Assembly: GCA_002372315.1 (NCBI GenBank)
Contig: DFFU01000012.1
Span: 62,001 to 126,000 of the forward strand
Length of the DNA: 64,000 nucleotides
Direction of reading: 5' to 3'
Source of the DNA: Alphaproteobacteria bacterium UBA3768
Lineage (GTDB): Bacteria > Pseudomonadota > Alphaproteobacteria > CAAHEQ01 > UBA3637
Below are positions 22,764-31,701 of this stretch, in pieces. The notes beneath the pieces were generated by a model, which was not told the origin of the DNA, searched no databases, and saw nothing but the letters and a program-made list of their open reading frames with translations. The stretch's first letter is position 1; each line of letters opens with the position of its first letter. The translations under genes were made by a program, and so were the position numbers.

Positions 22764-24927
22764 AAAATTTTTTTCACACCCTAAAGTGCGGTCTGTTTTT
22801 TGGCTTTTTTTAGCCCTCTTTATTTTGGTGAGTCTGGCGGGATATCACGATCAAGATAATTCATGGAATACGTTCAGCAATAGTGTTCAAAATTATTTGG
22901 GGATAGTGGGGGCATGGACGGCTGATATTTTGTTGCAAATGCTGGGGGTAATGGCCTTTTCTTTACCTGTTATTTTCTTTATTTTTTCTGTTTTTTTATG
23001 GCGACAAGAAAAATGGTTAAAATTACGTTTTATATCGCTTGTATTGGGAATTTTATGGGTTGATTGGTTGTTAGCAAAGGTACCCATTGAAACGACAAAG
23101 GGATGGTTTAAAGCGGATGCAGGAGGATTTGTTGGCTTTTTTCTGAATCAGCTATGGGTGCTTCCCAAAGGATATTGGCTTATTTTATGGGTAGGGGGGA
23201 GTGTGCTCTTGTTTGCGTGGGCGCTGAAATTACATCTTCTTCAAGTTACAAAAATGTTGGGTAAAGGTTTTATGTGGTTATTGAAAAAAATACCAGTTAG
23301 GTTGCCTTCAAAAATTGTTTCATTATTTAAAAAATTACATGTTCATCATCAAGTGGAAAAAATTAGAAAATCCGTTCCAAAGGTTAAGGTTAAAGCAGTT
23401 AAAAGTACACCACAAACATTGGTGCCAAAACCTGAAACTGGTATGCAATTACCATCCACAGATTTGTTGGCGCCTGTAAAAGAAAGTTCTGGTACACATT
23501 TAACAAAAGAACAGATGAGTCAAATTTCACATTCTTTGGAAAGTGTATTGTTGCAATTTAAAGTACAAGGTCAGGTTGTGGGGGCGCGTCCCGGTCCTGT
23601 TGTAACTTTGTATGAATTTGAACCGGCCAGTGGTATTAAAATTTCGCGTGTGATTACATTGGCTGATGATGTGGCTCGCGAAATGAAAGTTGTCTCTGTG
23701 CGTATGGCCGTTGTACCGGGGAGTAATGTAATTGGTATTGAAATGCCCAACCAAAATCGTGAGACGGTTTATATTCGTGAAATGATAGAAGACGATGACT
23801 TTAAAAATCACAAAGGTGCTTTACCGATTGTGTTGGGTAAAAATATCGGTGGTAAGCCCGTTTTTGCAGACTTGGCTAAAATGCCACATTTATTGGTGGC
23901 AGGGACAACGGGTTCGGGTAAATCCGTGGGGATTAACACAATGATTTTATCGCTGTTATATCGCTTTACGCCCGAACAATGTCGTTTGATTATGGTGGAT
24001 CCGAAAATGGTGGAATTATCTGTTTATAATGGGATACCGCATTTATTGACACCTGTTGTAACAGAGCCCAGTAAATCTTTGATGGCGTTGAAATGGGCGG
24101 TGCACGAAATGGAAGATCGCTATCGTAATATGAGCCAATTAGGTGTACGTAATATAGAAGGGTTTAACGCTAAATTAAAAGAGGCGAAAGAAAAGAATTT
24201 AACATTGAAGCGCCGTGTGCAAACAGGTTTTGATCCTGCAACAGGCGAGCCGATTATGGAAGATCAAGCCTTTGATTTAACGCCATTGCCTTATATTGTG
24301 TTTATTATTGATGAAATGGCGGATTTAATGGGGCAGTGTGGTAAAGAAGCAGATCCCCTTATTCAACGTTTGGCGCAAATGGCGCGTGCTGTGGGAATTC
24401 ATTTGATTTTGGCGACTCAGCGGCCTTCTGTGGATGTTGTAACCGGTACAATTAAATCCAACTTTCCATCGCGTATTTCTTTCCAAGTACGTAATAAAAT
24501 TGACTCGCGTACGATTTTGGATGAACAGGGTGCTGAACAATTATTGGGTCGTGGAGATATGCTTTATATGCCAGCAGGTAATAAACCCACACGTGTACAT
24601 GGGCCTTTTGTGTCGGATGAAGATGTGGCGAATGTCGTGAAACACTGGACAGCGCAAGGTGAGCCCAAGTATGTGGATGCGGTGGTGGAAGAATCCGCAC
24701 AAATGGCTGCGGGTGGTGCCAGTGGTGGCGCGGGTGGAAGTGGCAGCCTGTATGACCAAGCGGTGGCGATTGTTTTGCGCGATAAGAAGCCAACGACCAG
24801 TTATATCCAACGCCGTTTGTCTATCGGTTATAATAAAGCGGCCGATTTGATTGACCAAATGGAAGCCAATGGTGTGATTTCTCCGCCCAACGCTGCCGGC
24901 AAACGCGAAATTTTAAAGGGGGAATAG
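22756..24927 (+). CDS. ftsK: DNA translocase FtsK
   Basis: 723 residues, shorter than E. coli FtsK because the linker is brief. Four membrane helices lie in residues 10-175, a lysine-rich linker runs to about 245, and a RecA-like motor follows with Walker A AGTTGSGKSVGIN near 382 and Walker B YIVFIIDEMADLM near 515. A C-terminal winged-helix gamma domain (from about 655, SLYDQAVAIVLRDKKPTTSY) reads KOPS-type sequences. A glycine/alanine-rich hinge precedes it. It moves chromosome termini at the division septum. It overlaps hdaA and is followed 1 bp later by a cysteine-rich gene. Confidence 0.96.
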   Translation: MFKKFFSHPKVRSVFWLFLALFILVSLAGYHDQDNSWNTFSNSVQNYLGIVGAWTADILLQMLGVMAFSLPVIFFIFSVFLWRQEKWLKLRFISLVLGILWVDWLLAKVPIETTKGWFKADAGGFVGFFLNQLWVLPKGYWLILWVGGSVLLFAWALKLHLLQVTKMLGKGFMWLLKKIPVRLPSKIVSLFKKLHVHHQVEKIRKSVPKVKVKAVKSTPQTLVPKPETGMQLPSTDLLAPVKESSGTHLTKEQMSQISHSLESVLLQFKVQGQVVGARPGPVVTLYEFEPASGIKISRVITLADDVAREMKVVSVRMAVVPGSNVIGIEMPNQNRETVYIREMIEDDDFKNHKGALPIVLGKNIGGKPVFADLAKMPHLLVAGTTGSGKSVGINTMILSLLYRFTPEQCRLIMVDPKMVELSVYNGIPHLLTPVVTEPSKSLMALKWAVHEMEDRYRNMSQLGVRNIEGFNAKLKEAKEKNLTLKRRVQTGFDPATGEPIMEDQAFDLTPLPYIVFIIDEMADLMGQCGKEADPLIQRLAQMARAVGIHLILATQRPSVDVVTGTIKSNFPSRISFQVRNKIDSRTILDEQGAEQLLGRGDMLYMPAGNKPTRVHGPFVSDEDVANVVKHWTAQGEPKYVDAVVEESAQMAAGGASGGAGGSGSLYDQAVAIVLRDKKPTTSYIQRRLSIGYNKAADLIDQMEANGVISPPNAAGKREILKGE

Positions 24928-24928
24928 G

Positions 24929-26293
24929 ATGAAAAAAACGTTAAAAATTTTTTTAATCATGCTTTGTTTGTTTTCAGTGAAACTTGTTTACGCTGTACCG
25001 ATGCCTCCACGTCATTATATGAAGTCTGATGATTGTCCCAAAGAAGCTCCATTTTTGTCTAGTTGGGCAAAAAAAGAATGTGTTGGTTGTGATTATCTTG
25101 GTGAAATTGAAATTGCAAAAGGTCACGAAAAAGATTTTGATATTTGTCCCAATCGAGAAACTAAAAGTACATCACGTTTTGAAGGAGAATTAATAAGTGT
25201 TTTAAAAAAATGTCCTCCAGAAGCACCTTTAAGAACAAAATATGGTTGCAAATCATGTGATTCTTGGGTTGATTATTTTGCTATACCTGTTTTTGAACAA
25301 TCAGATTGTCAGTCTTGCCCCGGATTAACTTTCAATAAAAGTAATTTAATCTTAGGAGAATGGTCTTGGGATAATTTTTGTATTAAACAATGTCCCCAGG
25401 ATAAGCCAATGCAGGGTAAGCATGGTTATTGTGATTCGTGTGATTCCTTATCATTAGAGATTAAACAAAAAGAATGTGCCAAATGTCCTAACCGTGTTTA
25501 TGAAGATCATCTTTGCCTTTTTAAAGAAATTAAGGGTAAGGATGGAAATCCCTTACTAATGGCTAGAGCTTTTGGAACAGATGGAATTGGATGGACAGCA
25601 GATTTGTATAGTTGTGGTTATCCTTATGGAATACAGACAACGAAGAGTAGTTGTGATCAATGTCCTAATCGTTATTATAAAGAGAATTTATGCATATTAA
25701 AAACAAACTGTCAAAAAGAAGAGTACGCAACTTTGGATGGGAAATGTATACCTTGTAATGAAAATGATGTAGAGATACATGATGTTTTGGAGACGGAGTG
25801 TCGGAAATGTCCTCAACGCTTATATAAGGACCACAAATGTGCTAAATGTTCAAAAGGGAAAATAGCTAATTCTAATGGTGGTTGTGAACCATGTGATACC
25901 CCTTACGTAATTTATTTATTAGACAAGGATAACAAGTCATGTCCCAATCGTATAACCCAAAAAATTAGAGATGATGTGTATATCAGTTCTTTAAAAGAAT
26001 GTCCGAAAAATTATCCTATAAAAAATGGTTTTGGTAGCTGTGTTGCTTGCGAGGTATTGGGTGATCTCACACATTCAGTTGGTGTGTCAAAAGAGGACTG
26101 TAAAAAATGTGGAGGGTTATACCAGGGAAATCTTTGTTTGCCTAAGAACAGGCCTCTGGTAATGAAATTATACAGTTTTTCTCTTTCTTGCGATGAAAAA
26201 GAAGAATTGGCAACCACTCCCGAAAATTGTGCGCTTTGTCCTAACCGCGAATATGTGGATAGCAAATGCGTTTTAAAAAAGGAAATAAAATGA
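24929..26293 (+). CDS. Secreted cysteine-rich repeat protein (paralogue B)
   Basis: 454 residues with a signal peptide (residues 1-22, cleaved near VYAVP). The whole mature protein is made of roughly 60-residue units, each built around C-x-x-C and C-P-N-R-x-Y-x(5)-C: CPNRVYEDHLCLF, CPNRYYKENLCIL, CPQRLYKDHKCAKC, CPNREYVDSKCVL. About 50 cysteines suggest a rigid rod of disulphide modules in the periplasm or on the surface. It sits between ftsK and lolA and overlaps lolA by 4 bp, so it is co-transcribed with them. It is homologous to 18731-19543 by motif. The function is unknown. Confidence 0.8.
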   Translation: MKKTLKIFLIMLCLFSVKLVYAVPMPPRHYMKSDDCPKEAPFLSSWAKKECVGCDYLGEIEIAKGHEKDFDICPNRETKSTSRFEGELISVLKKCPPEAPLRTKYGCKSCDSWVDYFAIPVFEQSDCQSCPGLTFNKSNLILGEWSWDNFCIKQCPQDKPMQGKHGYCDSCDSLSLEIKQKECAKCPNRVYEDHLCLFKEIKGKDGNPLLMARAFGTDGIGWTADLYSCGYPYGIQTTKSSCDQCPNRYYKENLCILKTNCQKEEYATLDGKCIPCNENDVEIHDVLETECRKCPQRLYKDHKCAKCSKGKIANSNGGCEPCDTPYVIYLLDKDNKSCPNRITQKIRDDVYISSLKECPKNYPIKNGFGSCVACEVLGDLTHSVGVSKEDCKKCGGLYQGNLCLPKNRPLVMKLYSFSLSCDEKEELATTPENCALCPNREYVDSKCVLKKEIK

Positions 26294-26907
26294 AAAAATT
26301 AATTTTACTTTTGTTTTTAAGTTTTACTTTGCCGACCTATGCATTGGTGGATAAAAAAATTGATACACCAGCTAATCGGGCGATTTTGAATAAGGTGGAA
26401 AAAGCCTATAATAAAATGCGCACTTTGCAAGCTAAATTTGCTCAATTTAATTCCAAAATGAAAGACGATTTACAAACGGGAATCATCTATATTTCTCGCC
26501 CTGGTCAGATGCGTTTGGCCTATGAAAAAGGTTCGCCTTTGGAATTTGTGGCCACCAATGGTGCTTTTATTTATCACGATAAAGATTTGGAAGAGGTGAA
26601 TTATTTCGATTTAAATTCCACCCCTGTGGAATGGATTTTGCGTGATAAGTTGGTCTTTGATGATGCTGGCTTTGTGGTAACAGACGTTCAAGATGTTTTG
26701 GATGAATACTATATTACAGCCCATAAAAAGGATGCCAAAGAATTGGGTGAATTGACTCTTATCATTGATAAAGATACAATGGAGTTGAAACAATGGGATG
26801 TGTTGGATATGCAGGGTATTAAATCCACAGTTTCTCTTTTTGATATAAAACAAAATATACCTATTGACAAAAAGATTTTTTTGTTTCATAATCCTTACAA
26901 GAATTAA
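26290..26907 (+). CDS. lolA: Outer membrane lipoprotein carrier LolA
   Basis: 205 residues from the ATG at 26290, which overlaps the previous stop (ATGA) and has AAAGGAA upstream; the longer frame from 26266 lacks a signal peptide at its start. A signal peptide (residues 1-18, cleaved near TYALV) leads into the LolA half-barrel: LQAKFAQFNSKM near 46, ISRPGQMRLAYEKG near 68, and the closing strands LGELTLIIDKDTMELKQWDV near 155. LolA carries lipoproteins across the periplasm from LolCDE to the outer membrane. Its placement after ftsK is common in proteobacteria. Confidence 0.93.
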   Translation: MKKLILLLFLSFTLPTYALVDKKIDTPANRAILNKVEKAYNKMRTLQAKFAQFNSKMKDDLQTGIIYISRPGQMRLAYEKGSPLEFVATNGAFIYHDKDLEEVNYFDLNSTPVEWILRDKLVFDDAGFVVTDVQDVLDEYYITAHKKDAKELGELTLIIDKDTMELKQWDVLDMQGIKSTVSLFDIKQNIPIDKKIFLFHNPYKN

Positions 26908-26928
26908 AAAAAAACGGGGAGGTTTTTC

Positions 26929-27642
26929 ATGAAAAAGTTCTTAACGGCATGTGCTTTGGTAACTTTAATGGCTGCGTCTGTAAGTGCTGCACCTCAGCAA
27001 TCTGAGTGTGCTTATTCGCCACGTCAAACGTTAATACGTGATGCAAAGGACGCAATTCAGATTGCAAAGTTGATTGAGCAAGGTGTTGTATTTGACGAAA
27101 CACCTCGGTGCGGTGGTTCATTGATGCAATTGGCTGTCAGACGTGGTAATACGGATGTATTGGTTGCCCTTTTGAATCAAGATTTAAAGCGTGCGTCTCA
27201 AATTGTTTCTTTGGATGAATTTCCCATTCCTGGTGCTCCTAAAAAGGTACCTTTGTGGCTTTTTGCAGCATACTATGCTCCCAATGAAAACGTAATGATT
27301 TTATTACAAAAGGCCTTGCAACAGTCTAATCAAAATTTGGCTGTTACAGATGAACTTGGTCGTAATGTCTTGTGGTATATGGATAAAAATCCTGTGTTGC
27401 GTAAGACAGATTTATATGATACGTTAAACAGTGAATTATTGACGTCTTTGACAATGTCCACTCAAGATTTATTGTTAAATACAGCACTAGGTGGAGGACA
27501 TGCTCCACTGAATGCGGGGGCATTGACGGGGCAATCAACAGGAAGTGGGCAGCCTATGGTGGGACAATTGACGACGCCTACAACAACGGCAACGCCAGCA
27601 CCACAGGCGAGTCAAAAGGAAATTGTTGAACCCACTAAATAA
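26929..27642 (+). CDS. Exported ankyrin-like repeat protein
   Basis: 237 residues with a signal peptide (residues 1-20, cleaved after VSAAP). Residues 30-160 contain two to three ankyrin-like units (GSLMQLAVRRGNTDVLVALL near 68, PLWLFAAYYAPNENVMILLQ near 109, DELGRNVLWYM near 140). The C-terminal 60 residues are low in complexity (Gly, Thr, Pro, Ala) and likely disordered. A GGGGAGG ribosome site supports the start. It follows lolA by 21 bp and probably ends that operon. It is likely a periplasmic protein-binding factor; the partner is unknown. It overlaps the convergent regulator gene by 8 bp. Confidence 0.75.
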   Translation: MKKFLTACALVTLMAASVSAAPQQSECAYSPRQTLIRDAKDAIQIAKLIEQGVVFDETPRCGGSLMQLAVRRGNTDVLVALLNQDLKRASQIVSLDEFPIPGAPKKVPLWLFAAYYAPNENVMILLQKALQQSNQNLAVTDELGRNVLWYMDKNPVLRKTDLYDTLNSELLTSLTMSTQDLLLNTALGGGHAPLNAGALTGQSTGSGQPMVGQLTTPTTTATPAPQASQKEIVEPTK

Positions 27643-28147
27643 GCTTGTATTTACCACTTTCTAAGATAATGAGTTTATCGTCGTAGGGGGATAGTTTTTG
27701 TCGTAAGGTGTAAATGTGGCTTTCCAAAGTATGTGTATGTACATCTTGTTGATAATGCCAAACGGTATCTAAAATTTCCCCTTTGGTTGCTTGATGGTCG
27801 TATTTTTTTGCTAAAAATCCAATGATGGCAGATTCCTTCTCTGTCAACTGAATGATTTTGAGAGAGGCTTTTTGAATCAACTGCCGGGTACGTGGCTCCC
27901 ATTTAAAGTATTGATTTTCAAAATTTCCTAAACTCATTTGAATCAACTTTTCCTTTAGTTTTTTGGCACTACAAGGCAAATCTATATCCTTCCCCAAAAT
28001 CAATATTGGTACATTAAATGTGTCCATTTGATTATCTGTGAGCAGGGCCGCATAAGTATGTGTAGGAACAAATTTTTCAGCATTGCCTTTCAATAAATCT
28101 AACAAAGCCTTCTGCCAAATTAAATTTTGTACTTTTATACCAATCAT
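27635..28147 (-). CDS. OmpR/PhoB-type winged-helix regulator with degenerate receiver
   Basis: 170 residues. The C-terminal 75 form a winged-helix of the OmpR/PhoB type: IIQLTEKESAIIGFLAKK near residue 98, then ILDTVWHYQQDVHTHTLESH and IYTLRQKLSPYD. The N-terminal 95 residues are shorter than a receiver domain and lack a recognisable phospho-acceptor aspartate or the switch Lys/Thr, so phosphorylation control is unlikely. It has no adjacent histidine kinase. It probably binds DNA constitutively or is controlled by protein contacts. It overlaps the ankyrin-like gene by 8 bp at their 3' ends. Confidence 0.78.
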   Translation of the reverse strand: MIGIKVQNLIWQKALLDLLKGNAEKFVPTHTYAALLTDNQMDTFNVPILILGKDIDLPCSAKKLKEKLIQMSLGNFENQYFKWEPRTRQLIQKASLKIIQLTEKESAIIGFLAKKYDHQATKGEILDTVWHYQQDVHTHTLESHIYTLRQKLSPYDDKLIILESGKYKLI

Positions 28148-28214
28148 CTCTTGCCTTTTTTGTTAAAAAAAGATATACATATTGATAATGTAATATAGCA
28201 AAAAGTCAAAAAAA

Positions 28215-29480
28215 ATGATAGGATTATTTTTATATCAGTTGTTATTTGTTCTATGTCTGCCGATTTGGTGTGTGTTTTTTTTGCTGCGTTTAGCAAAAGG
28301 CAGGGAAGATAAGCATCGGTGGAAAGAGCGTTGGGGAATACCAGGTTGTGTTAGACCTGATGGAAAATTAATATGGATGCATGGTGCAAGTGTGGGGGAA
28401 TGCTTATCTATGTTGCCTTTGATTCAGCGTTTGTTGGAGCGGGATAAAAATTTACATATTATGGTTACCAGTGGGACTGTCACTTCAGCCAATTTAATGG
28501 CAACCCGTTTGCCACAGAGAGCTTTTCATCATTATTTGCCACTGGATATGCCTTGGGCTTGTGCACGATTGATTCGACATTTTCAACCGCAAGCTGCTTA
28601 CTGGTTTGAATCAGAATTTTGGCCGACAACAGTGTATGCATTTAAGCAGGCGGGCATTCCTTTGGTATTATTAAATGGTCGCATTTCTGATCGCTCTTTT
28701 GGACGTTGGCAAAAATGTCCGTCTGTTATTCGTTTTATTTTATCTTGTTTTACTTTAACATTGGGGCAGTCACAAGAGGATCGTCGTCGTTTGGAGGTAT
28801 TGGGCGGTCCCAATACAGCGTGTGTCGGAAACATTAAATGTGCGGCACCAGCCAGTCCTTTTGATCCATCTGAATTGGAAAAATTAATGTCCCAAATTGG
28901 AAATCGGCCTTGCTTTTGTGGTGCTTCTACGCATCATAATGAGGAAGAACAATTGGCTGATGTTGTCTTAAATTTAAAGGGTGATTTTCAAAATTTATTG
29001 ATGATTTCAGTTCCACGTCATCCCAATCGTGCAGACGAAATTCAAAAGATGTTTGAAGGTAAGGGCTTAAAGGTAGCTCGTCGTTCTAAAGGGGAAGAAA
29101 TTTCTGATAATATTCAGGTTTATTTGGCTGATACCATTGGGGAAATGGGACTTCTATATCAATTGGCGCCTCTTGTCTTTGTGGGGGGAAGTTTAATTGA
29201 TTTTGGTGGGCAAAATATGTTGGAACCGATGTATTGGTCGCGGGTTGTTTTTGTGGGGCCGTATACACAAAATTTCCGTGCTTTTATGGCTTCTGGTAAA
29301 AAGTGTCATGCTTTGATTGAGATTCAAAATAAAGATGAATTGGCCGAAAAAATACGTTTTTATTTCATGCATCCTGATGCACAAGTTGAAATTAAAAAGC
29401 GGGCACATCAAATGGCTATTTCTGAAATGGCAGTGTTGGATCGGTTATATGATTTATTAAAAGAAAGGAATCTTGTTTAA
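28215..29480 (+). CDS. waaA: Kdo transferase (3-deoxy-D-manno-octulosonic acid transferase)
   Basis: 421 residues. An N-terminal membrane anchor (residues 3-25) is followed by a GT30 Kdo transferase: WMHGASVGECLSMLPLI near 54 with the catalytic glutamate region, FWPTTVYAFKQAGIPLVLLN near 137, and the C-terminal donor-binding FVGGSLIDFGGQNMLEPMYW near 321. It adds Kdo to lipid IVA at the inner membrane. No clear ribosome site precedes the ATG, only an A-rich leader. The following genes lpxK and an LpxL-type acyltransferase complete a lipid A operon with overlapping or near-overlapping junctions. Confidence 0.94.
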   Translation: MIGLFLYQLLFVLCLPIWCVFFLLRLAKGREDKHRWKERWGIPGCVRPDGKLIWMHGASVGECLSMLPLIQRLLERDKNLHIMVTSGTVTSANLMATRLPQRAFHHYLPLDMPWACARLIRHFQPQAAYWFESEFWPTTVYAFKQAGIPLVLLNGRISDRSFGRWQKCPSVIRFILSCFTLTLGQSQEDRRRLEVLGGPNTACVGNIKCAAPASPFDPSELEKLMSQIGNRPCFCGASTHHNEEEQLADVVLNLKGDFQNLLMISVPRHPNRADEIQKMFEGKGLKVARRSKGEEISDNIQVYLADTIGEMGLLYQLAPLVFVGGSLIDFGGQNMLEPMYWSRVVFVGPYTQNFRAFMASGKKCHALIEIQNKDELAEKIRFYFMHPDAQVEIKKRAHQMAISEMAVLDRLYDLLKERNLV

Positions 29481-29481
29481 A

Positions 29482-30456
29482 ATGCATGCACCTAAATTTT
29501 GGCAAAAAAAAGATTCAAAATTGGCCCGATTATTAAATCCCTTGGGACACATTTATTCTTTTTTTGTCAGACGTCGTTTGCATAAATCCCATCCCTATCA
29601 ATCCAAAATGCCAGTCATTTGTGTGGGTAATTTATCAGTGGGTGGTGTTGGCAAAACCCCCGTGTGTTTGGCATTGGGGAATTACCTGCGTCAAAAGGGG
29701 AAAAAATTTTATTTTTTAAATCATGGTTATAAAGCACGACAGCAAAGTGTATTGGTTGATGTGCACGCTCATTCAGCACTGGATGTAGGTGATGAAGCGC
29801 TTTTGTTGGCTTTGACGGCACCCACTATTGTTGACAGTGCACGTGCGAGGGGGGCACAGTTGGCCGAAAAATTAAAGGCGGATTTATTGATTATGGATGA
29901 TGGTTTTCAAAATCCTTCTTTGGTTAAGACACTTTCTTTTATTGTGGTGGATGGAACGTTAGGCTTTGGGAATGGTCGTGTTTTGCCAGCGGGACCTTTG
30001 CGTGAACCCGTTTTGATAGGACTAAAACGGGCTGATGCTTTAATCTTGGTGGGTAAAGATACATGGGGAGTGATGGATTATTTAAAGAAAAATGGGGTTG
30101 ATTTGCCCGTTTTAACAGGTCATTTTGTTCAGGATAAATCTTTTATTCAAACGTTCAAAGGTAAGGTAATAGGTGCTTTTGCAGGAATTGGACATCCAGA
30201 AAAATTCTTTCAAATGCTTATTCAAAATGGGATTCAACTTAAAACAACAAAATCTTTTCCTGACCATTATTTTTACACACGTTTTGATATTGAAGATTTA
30301 AAAAAAGATAATACAGATTTGATGTGGGCGACAACCACAAAAGATTGGGTAAAAATTCCGCCTGAAGTACGAAGCAATATTGTGGCGGTAACGGGCCATT
30401 TTGAATTTGATGATTTTGAAGAATTAGACCAACTCTTAAAAGAGGTGTATGAATGA
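29482..30456 (+). CDS. lpxK: Tetraacyldisaccharide 4'-kinase
   Basis: 324 residues from the ATG at 29482; a TTG at 29473 overlaps waaA but is poorly spaced from the GAAAGGA site. The N-terminal amphipathic membrane segment is followed by Walker A VGNLSVGGVGKTPVC near 50, the catalytic-region DLLIMDDGFQNPSL near 140 and GRVLPAGPLREP near 170. LpxK phosphorylates the 4' position of the lipid A disaccharide at the inner membrane. It is translationally coupled to the downstream acyltransferase (ATGA overlap at 30453). Confidence 0.94.
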   Translation: MHAPKFWQKKDSKLARLLNPLGHIYSFFVRRRLHKSHPYQSKMPVICVGNLSVGGVGKTPVCLALGNYLRQKGKKFYFLNHGYKARQQSVLVDVHAHSALDVGDEALLLALTAPTIVDSARARGAQLAEKLKADLLIMDDGFQNPSLVKTLSFIVVDGTLGFGNGRVLPAGPLREPVLIGLKRADALILVGKDTWGVMDYLKKNGVDLPVLTGHFVQDKSFIQTFKGKVIGAFAGIGHPEKFFQMLIQNGIQLKTTKSFPDHYFYTRFDIEDLKKDNTDLMWATTTKDWVKIPPEVRSNIVAVTGHFEFDDFEELDQLLKEVYE

Positions 30457-31352
30457 ATGGTATTGCCATTGGAAGAAGAACCTTTGTTCAAAAATATATC
30501 TCTGACCCATTGGTTGGATTTTGGGCTGCTTTTTTTATACTGATTTTCAAAATTTTACCTTTATCTGTGGCACGCTTTTTAGGGGAGAATTTGGGAGCCC
30601 TATTGGGGCATATAATGCTTAGACGCAATCGGATTGCATTGGTGAATTTAAAAATAGCTTTTCCTGAAAAAACGTTGGCCGAGCACCAAAAAATTTTGCG
30701 TGGCATGTGGCGTCATTTTGGACGTGTTGCAGGTGAGATTTTTCATGTCAATCAGGTTATGCAAACGACTCGTATAGAGGGAAAAGAATATATAGAAAAA
30801 GCCTTTCAAGAAGGAAAAGGTGGTATTGTTTGCTCGGCACATATGGGGAATTGGGAATTACCATTTGCAAAGGCTATATCCTCAGAAATTCAATTAAATC
30901 CTGTGTTTCGTACAGCCAACAATCCTTATTTGAATAAATTACTTTTTACTCGACGTTCTGGAGTGCATATTCCAAAAGGGACACATGGTGCACGTTTGAT
31001 ATTTCAAGTACTCAAAAAGGGGCAGTTTATTACGATTTTATGTGATCAGAAATATCGCGAAGGGATGACGATTCCTTTATGGGGACACCCAGCTCAAACC
31101 ACAACGGCAATTGCCAGTTTGGCTTTAAAATTTAACGTTCCCATATTGATGGCGCGGTGTGTTTATCATTCAGGTGGATATTATGTGGCTAAAATTTATC
31201 CGCCTTTAAAGGTTTTTCACCGTTTATCGCGTGAAAAATCCGAATATGAAATTATGTCTCAGGTAAACCATATTTACGAAAATTGGATTCGCGAATACCC
31301 AGAACAATGGCTGTGGATACATCGGCGCTTTGATAAAAAGATTTATAGATAA
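30453..31352 (+). CDS. Lipid A biosynthesis acyltransferase (LpxL/HtrB family)
   Basis: 299 residues. One N-terminal membrane helix (residues 22-42) precedes the lysophospholipid acyltransferase fold with the HX4E catalytic motif SAHMGNWELPF near residue 128. Further family signatures are LFTRRSGVHIPKGTHGARLI near 164, ILCDQKYREGMTIPLWG near 194 and the C-terminal YPEQWLWIHRRF. It transfers a secondary acyl chain from acyl-ACP to Kdo2-lipid IVA. It overlaps lpxK by 4 bp. LpxL and LpxM cannot be told apart from this sequence alone. Confidence 0.92.
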   Translation: MNGIAIGRRTFVQKYISDPLVGFWAAFFILIFKILPLSVARFLGENLGALLGHIMLRRNRIALVNLKIAFPEKTLAEHQKILRGMWRHFGRVAGEIFHVNQVMQTTRIEGKEYIEKAFQEGKGGIVCSAHMGNWELPFAKAISSEIQLNPVFRTANNPYLNKLLFTRRSGVHIPKGTHGARLIFQVLKKGQFITILCDQKYREGMTIPLWGHPAQTTTAIASLALKFNVPILMARCVYHSGGYYVAKIYPPLKVFHRLSREKSEYEIMSQVNHIYENWIREYPEQWLWIHRRFDKKIYR

Positions 31353-31399
31353 ATATTGAGGCAAAAGTCTAATTTTTAACAAAAATAAGTGAGGAGATA

Positions 31400-31582
31400 T
31401 CAACGTTCACTTTGTTTTTGGGGGTTATTTTGCTTTAATTGAGCAGATTTATGGGATGTTATTTTTACTGAGTGCACGACTTCTTCTTCATCATCCTCTT
31501 GAATAGTTGCTTTAATTAGGCCCCACAGGATAAATGGCACCGATAATATGTTAATAAAATCTTTGTTCAATGTATTTTTCAT
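31400..31582 (-). CDS. Small putative membrane protein (60 aa)
   Basis: 60 residues with one hydrophobic stretch (INILSVPFILWGLIKATI, residues 10-27), an acidic patch (EDDEEE) and a polar Lys/Gln-rich tail, suggesting a single-pass inner membrane protein with a cytosolic or periplasmic tail. Support for a real gene comes from a near-consensus promoter on the same strand (31613-31641) about 31 bp upstream. The ribosome site is weak (AAAAGATAT). It is divergent from mtaB. The function is unknown. Confidence 0.6.
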   Translation of the reverse strand: MKNTLNKDFINILSVPFILWGLIKATIQEDDEEEVVHSVKITSHKSAQLKQNNPQKQSER

Positions 31583-31612
31583 TATAATATCTTTTTATAT
31601 AGATTATGGGGA

Positions 31613-31641
31613 AGTATACCAAAAAATGGCTGTCTTGTCAA
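31613..31641 (-). promoter_or_regulatory. Promoter of the 60-aa membrane protein
   Basis: Minus strand TTGACA (31641-31636), 17-bp spacer, TATACT (31618-31613): close to full consensus. Confidence 0.8.
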
Positions 31642-31666
31642 GGACAAAGAGGCCAGATAATTCAAA

Positions 31667-31695
31667 TTGCTTTTTAGATAAAAATCTGATACAAT
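31667..31695 (+). promoter_or_regulatory. mtaB promoter predicting a leaderless mRNA
   Basis: TTGCTT (31667-31672), 17-bp spacer, TACAAT (31690-31695) and 6 bases to the ATG at 31702. Confidence 0.72.
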
Positions 31696-31701
31696 ACCCC
31701 T

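Noticed and set aside
18731..26293. Eukaryotic contamination suggested by the cysteine-rich proteins
   Set aside because: Both genes have bacterial signal peptides, and the second overlaps lolA with an ATGA junction and follows ftsK by 1 bp, so they are part of bacterial operons.
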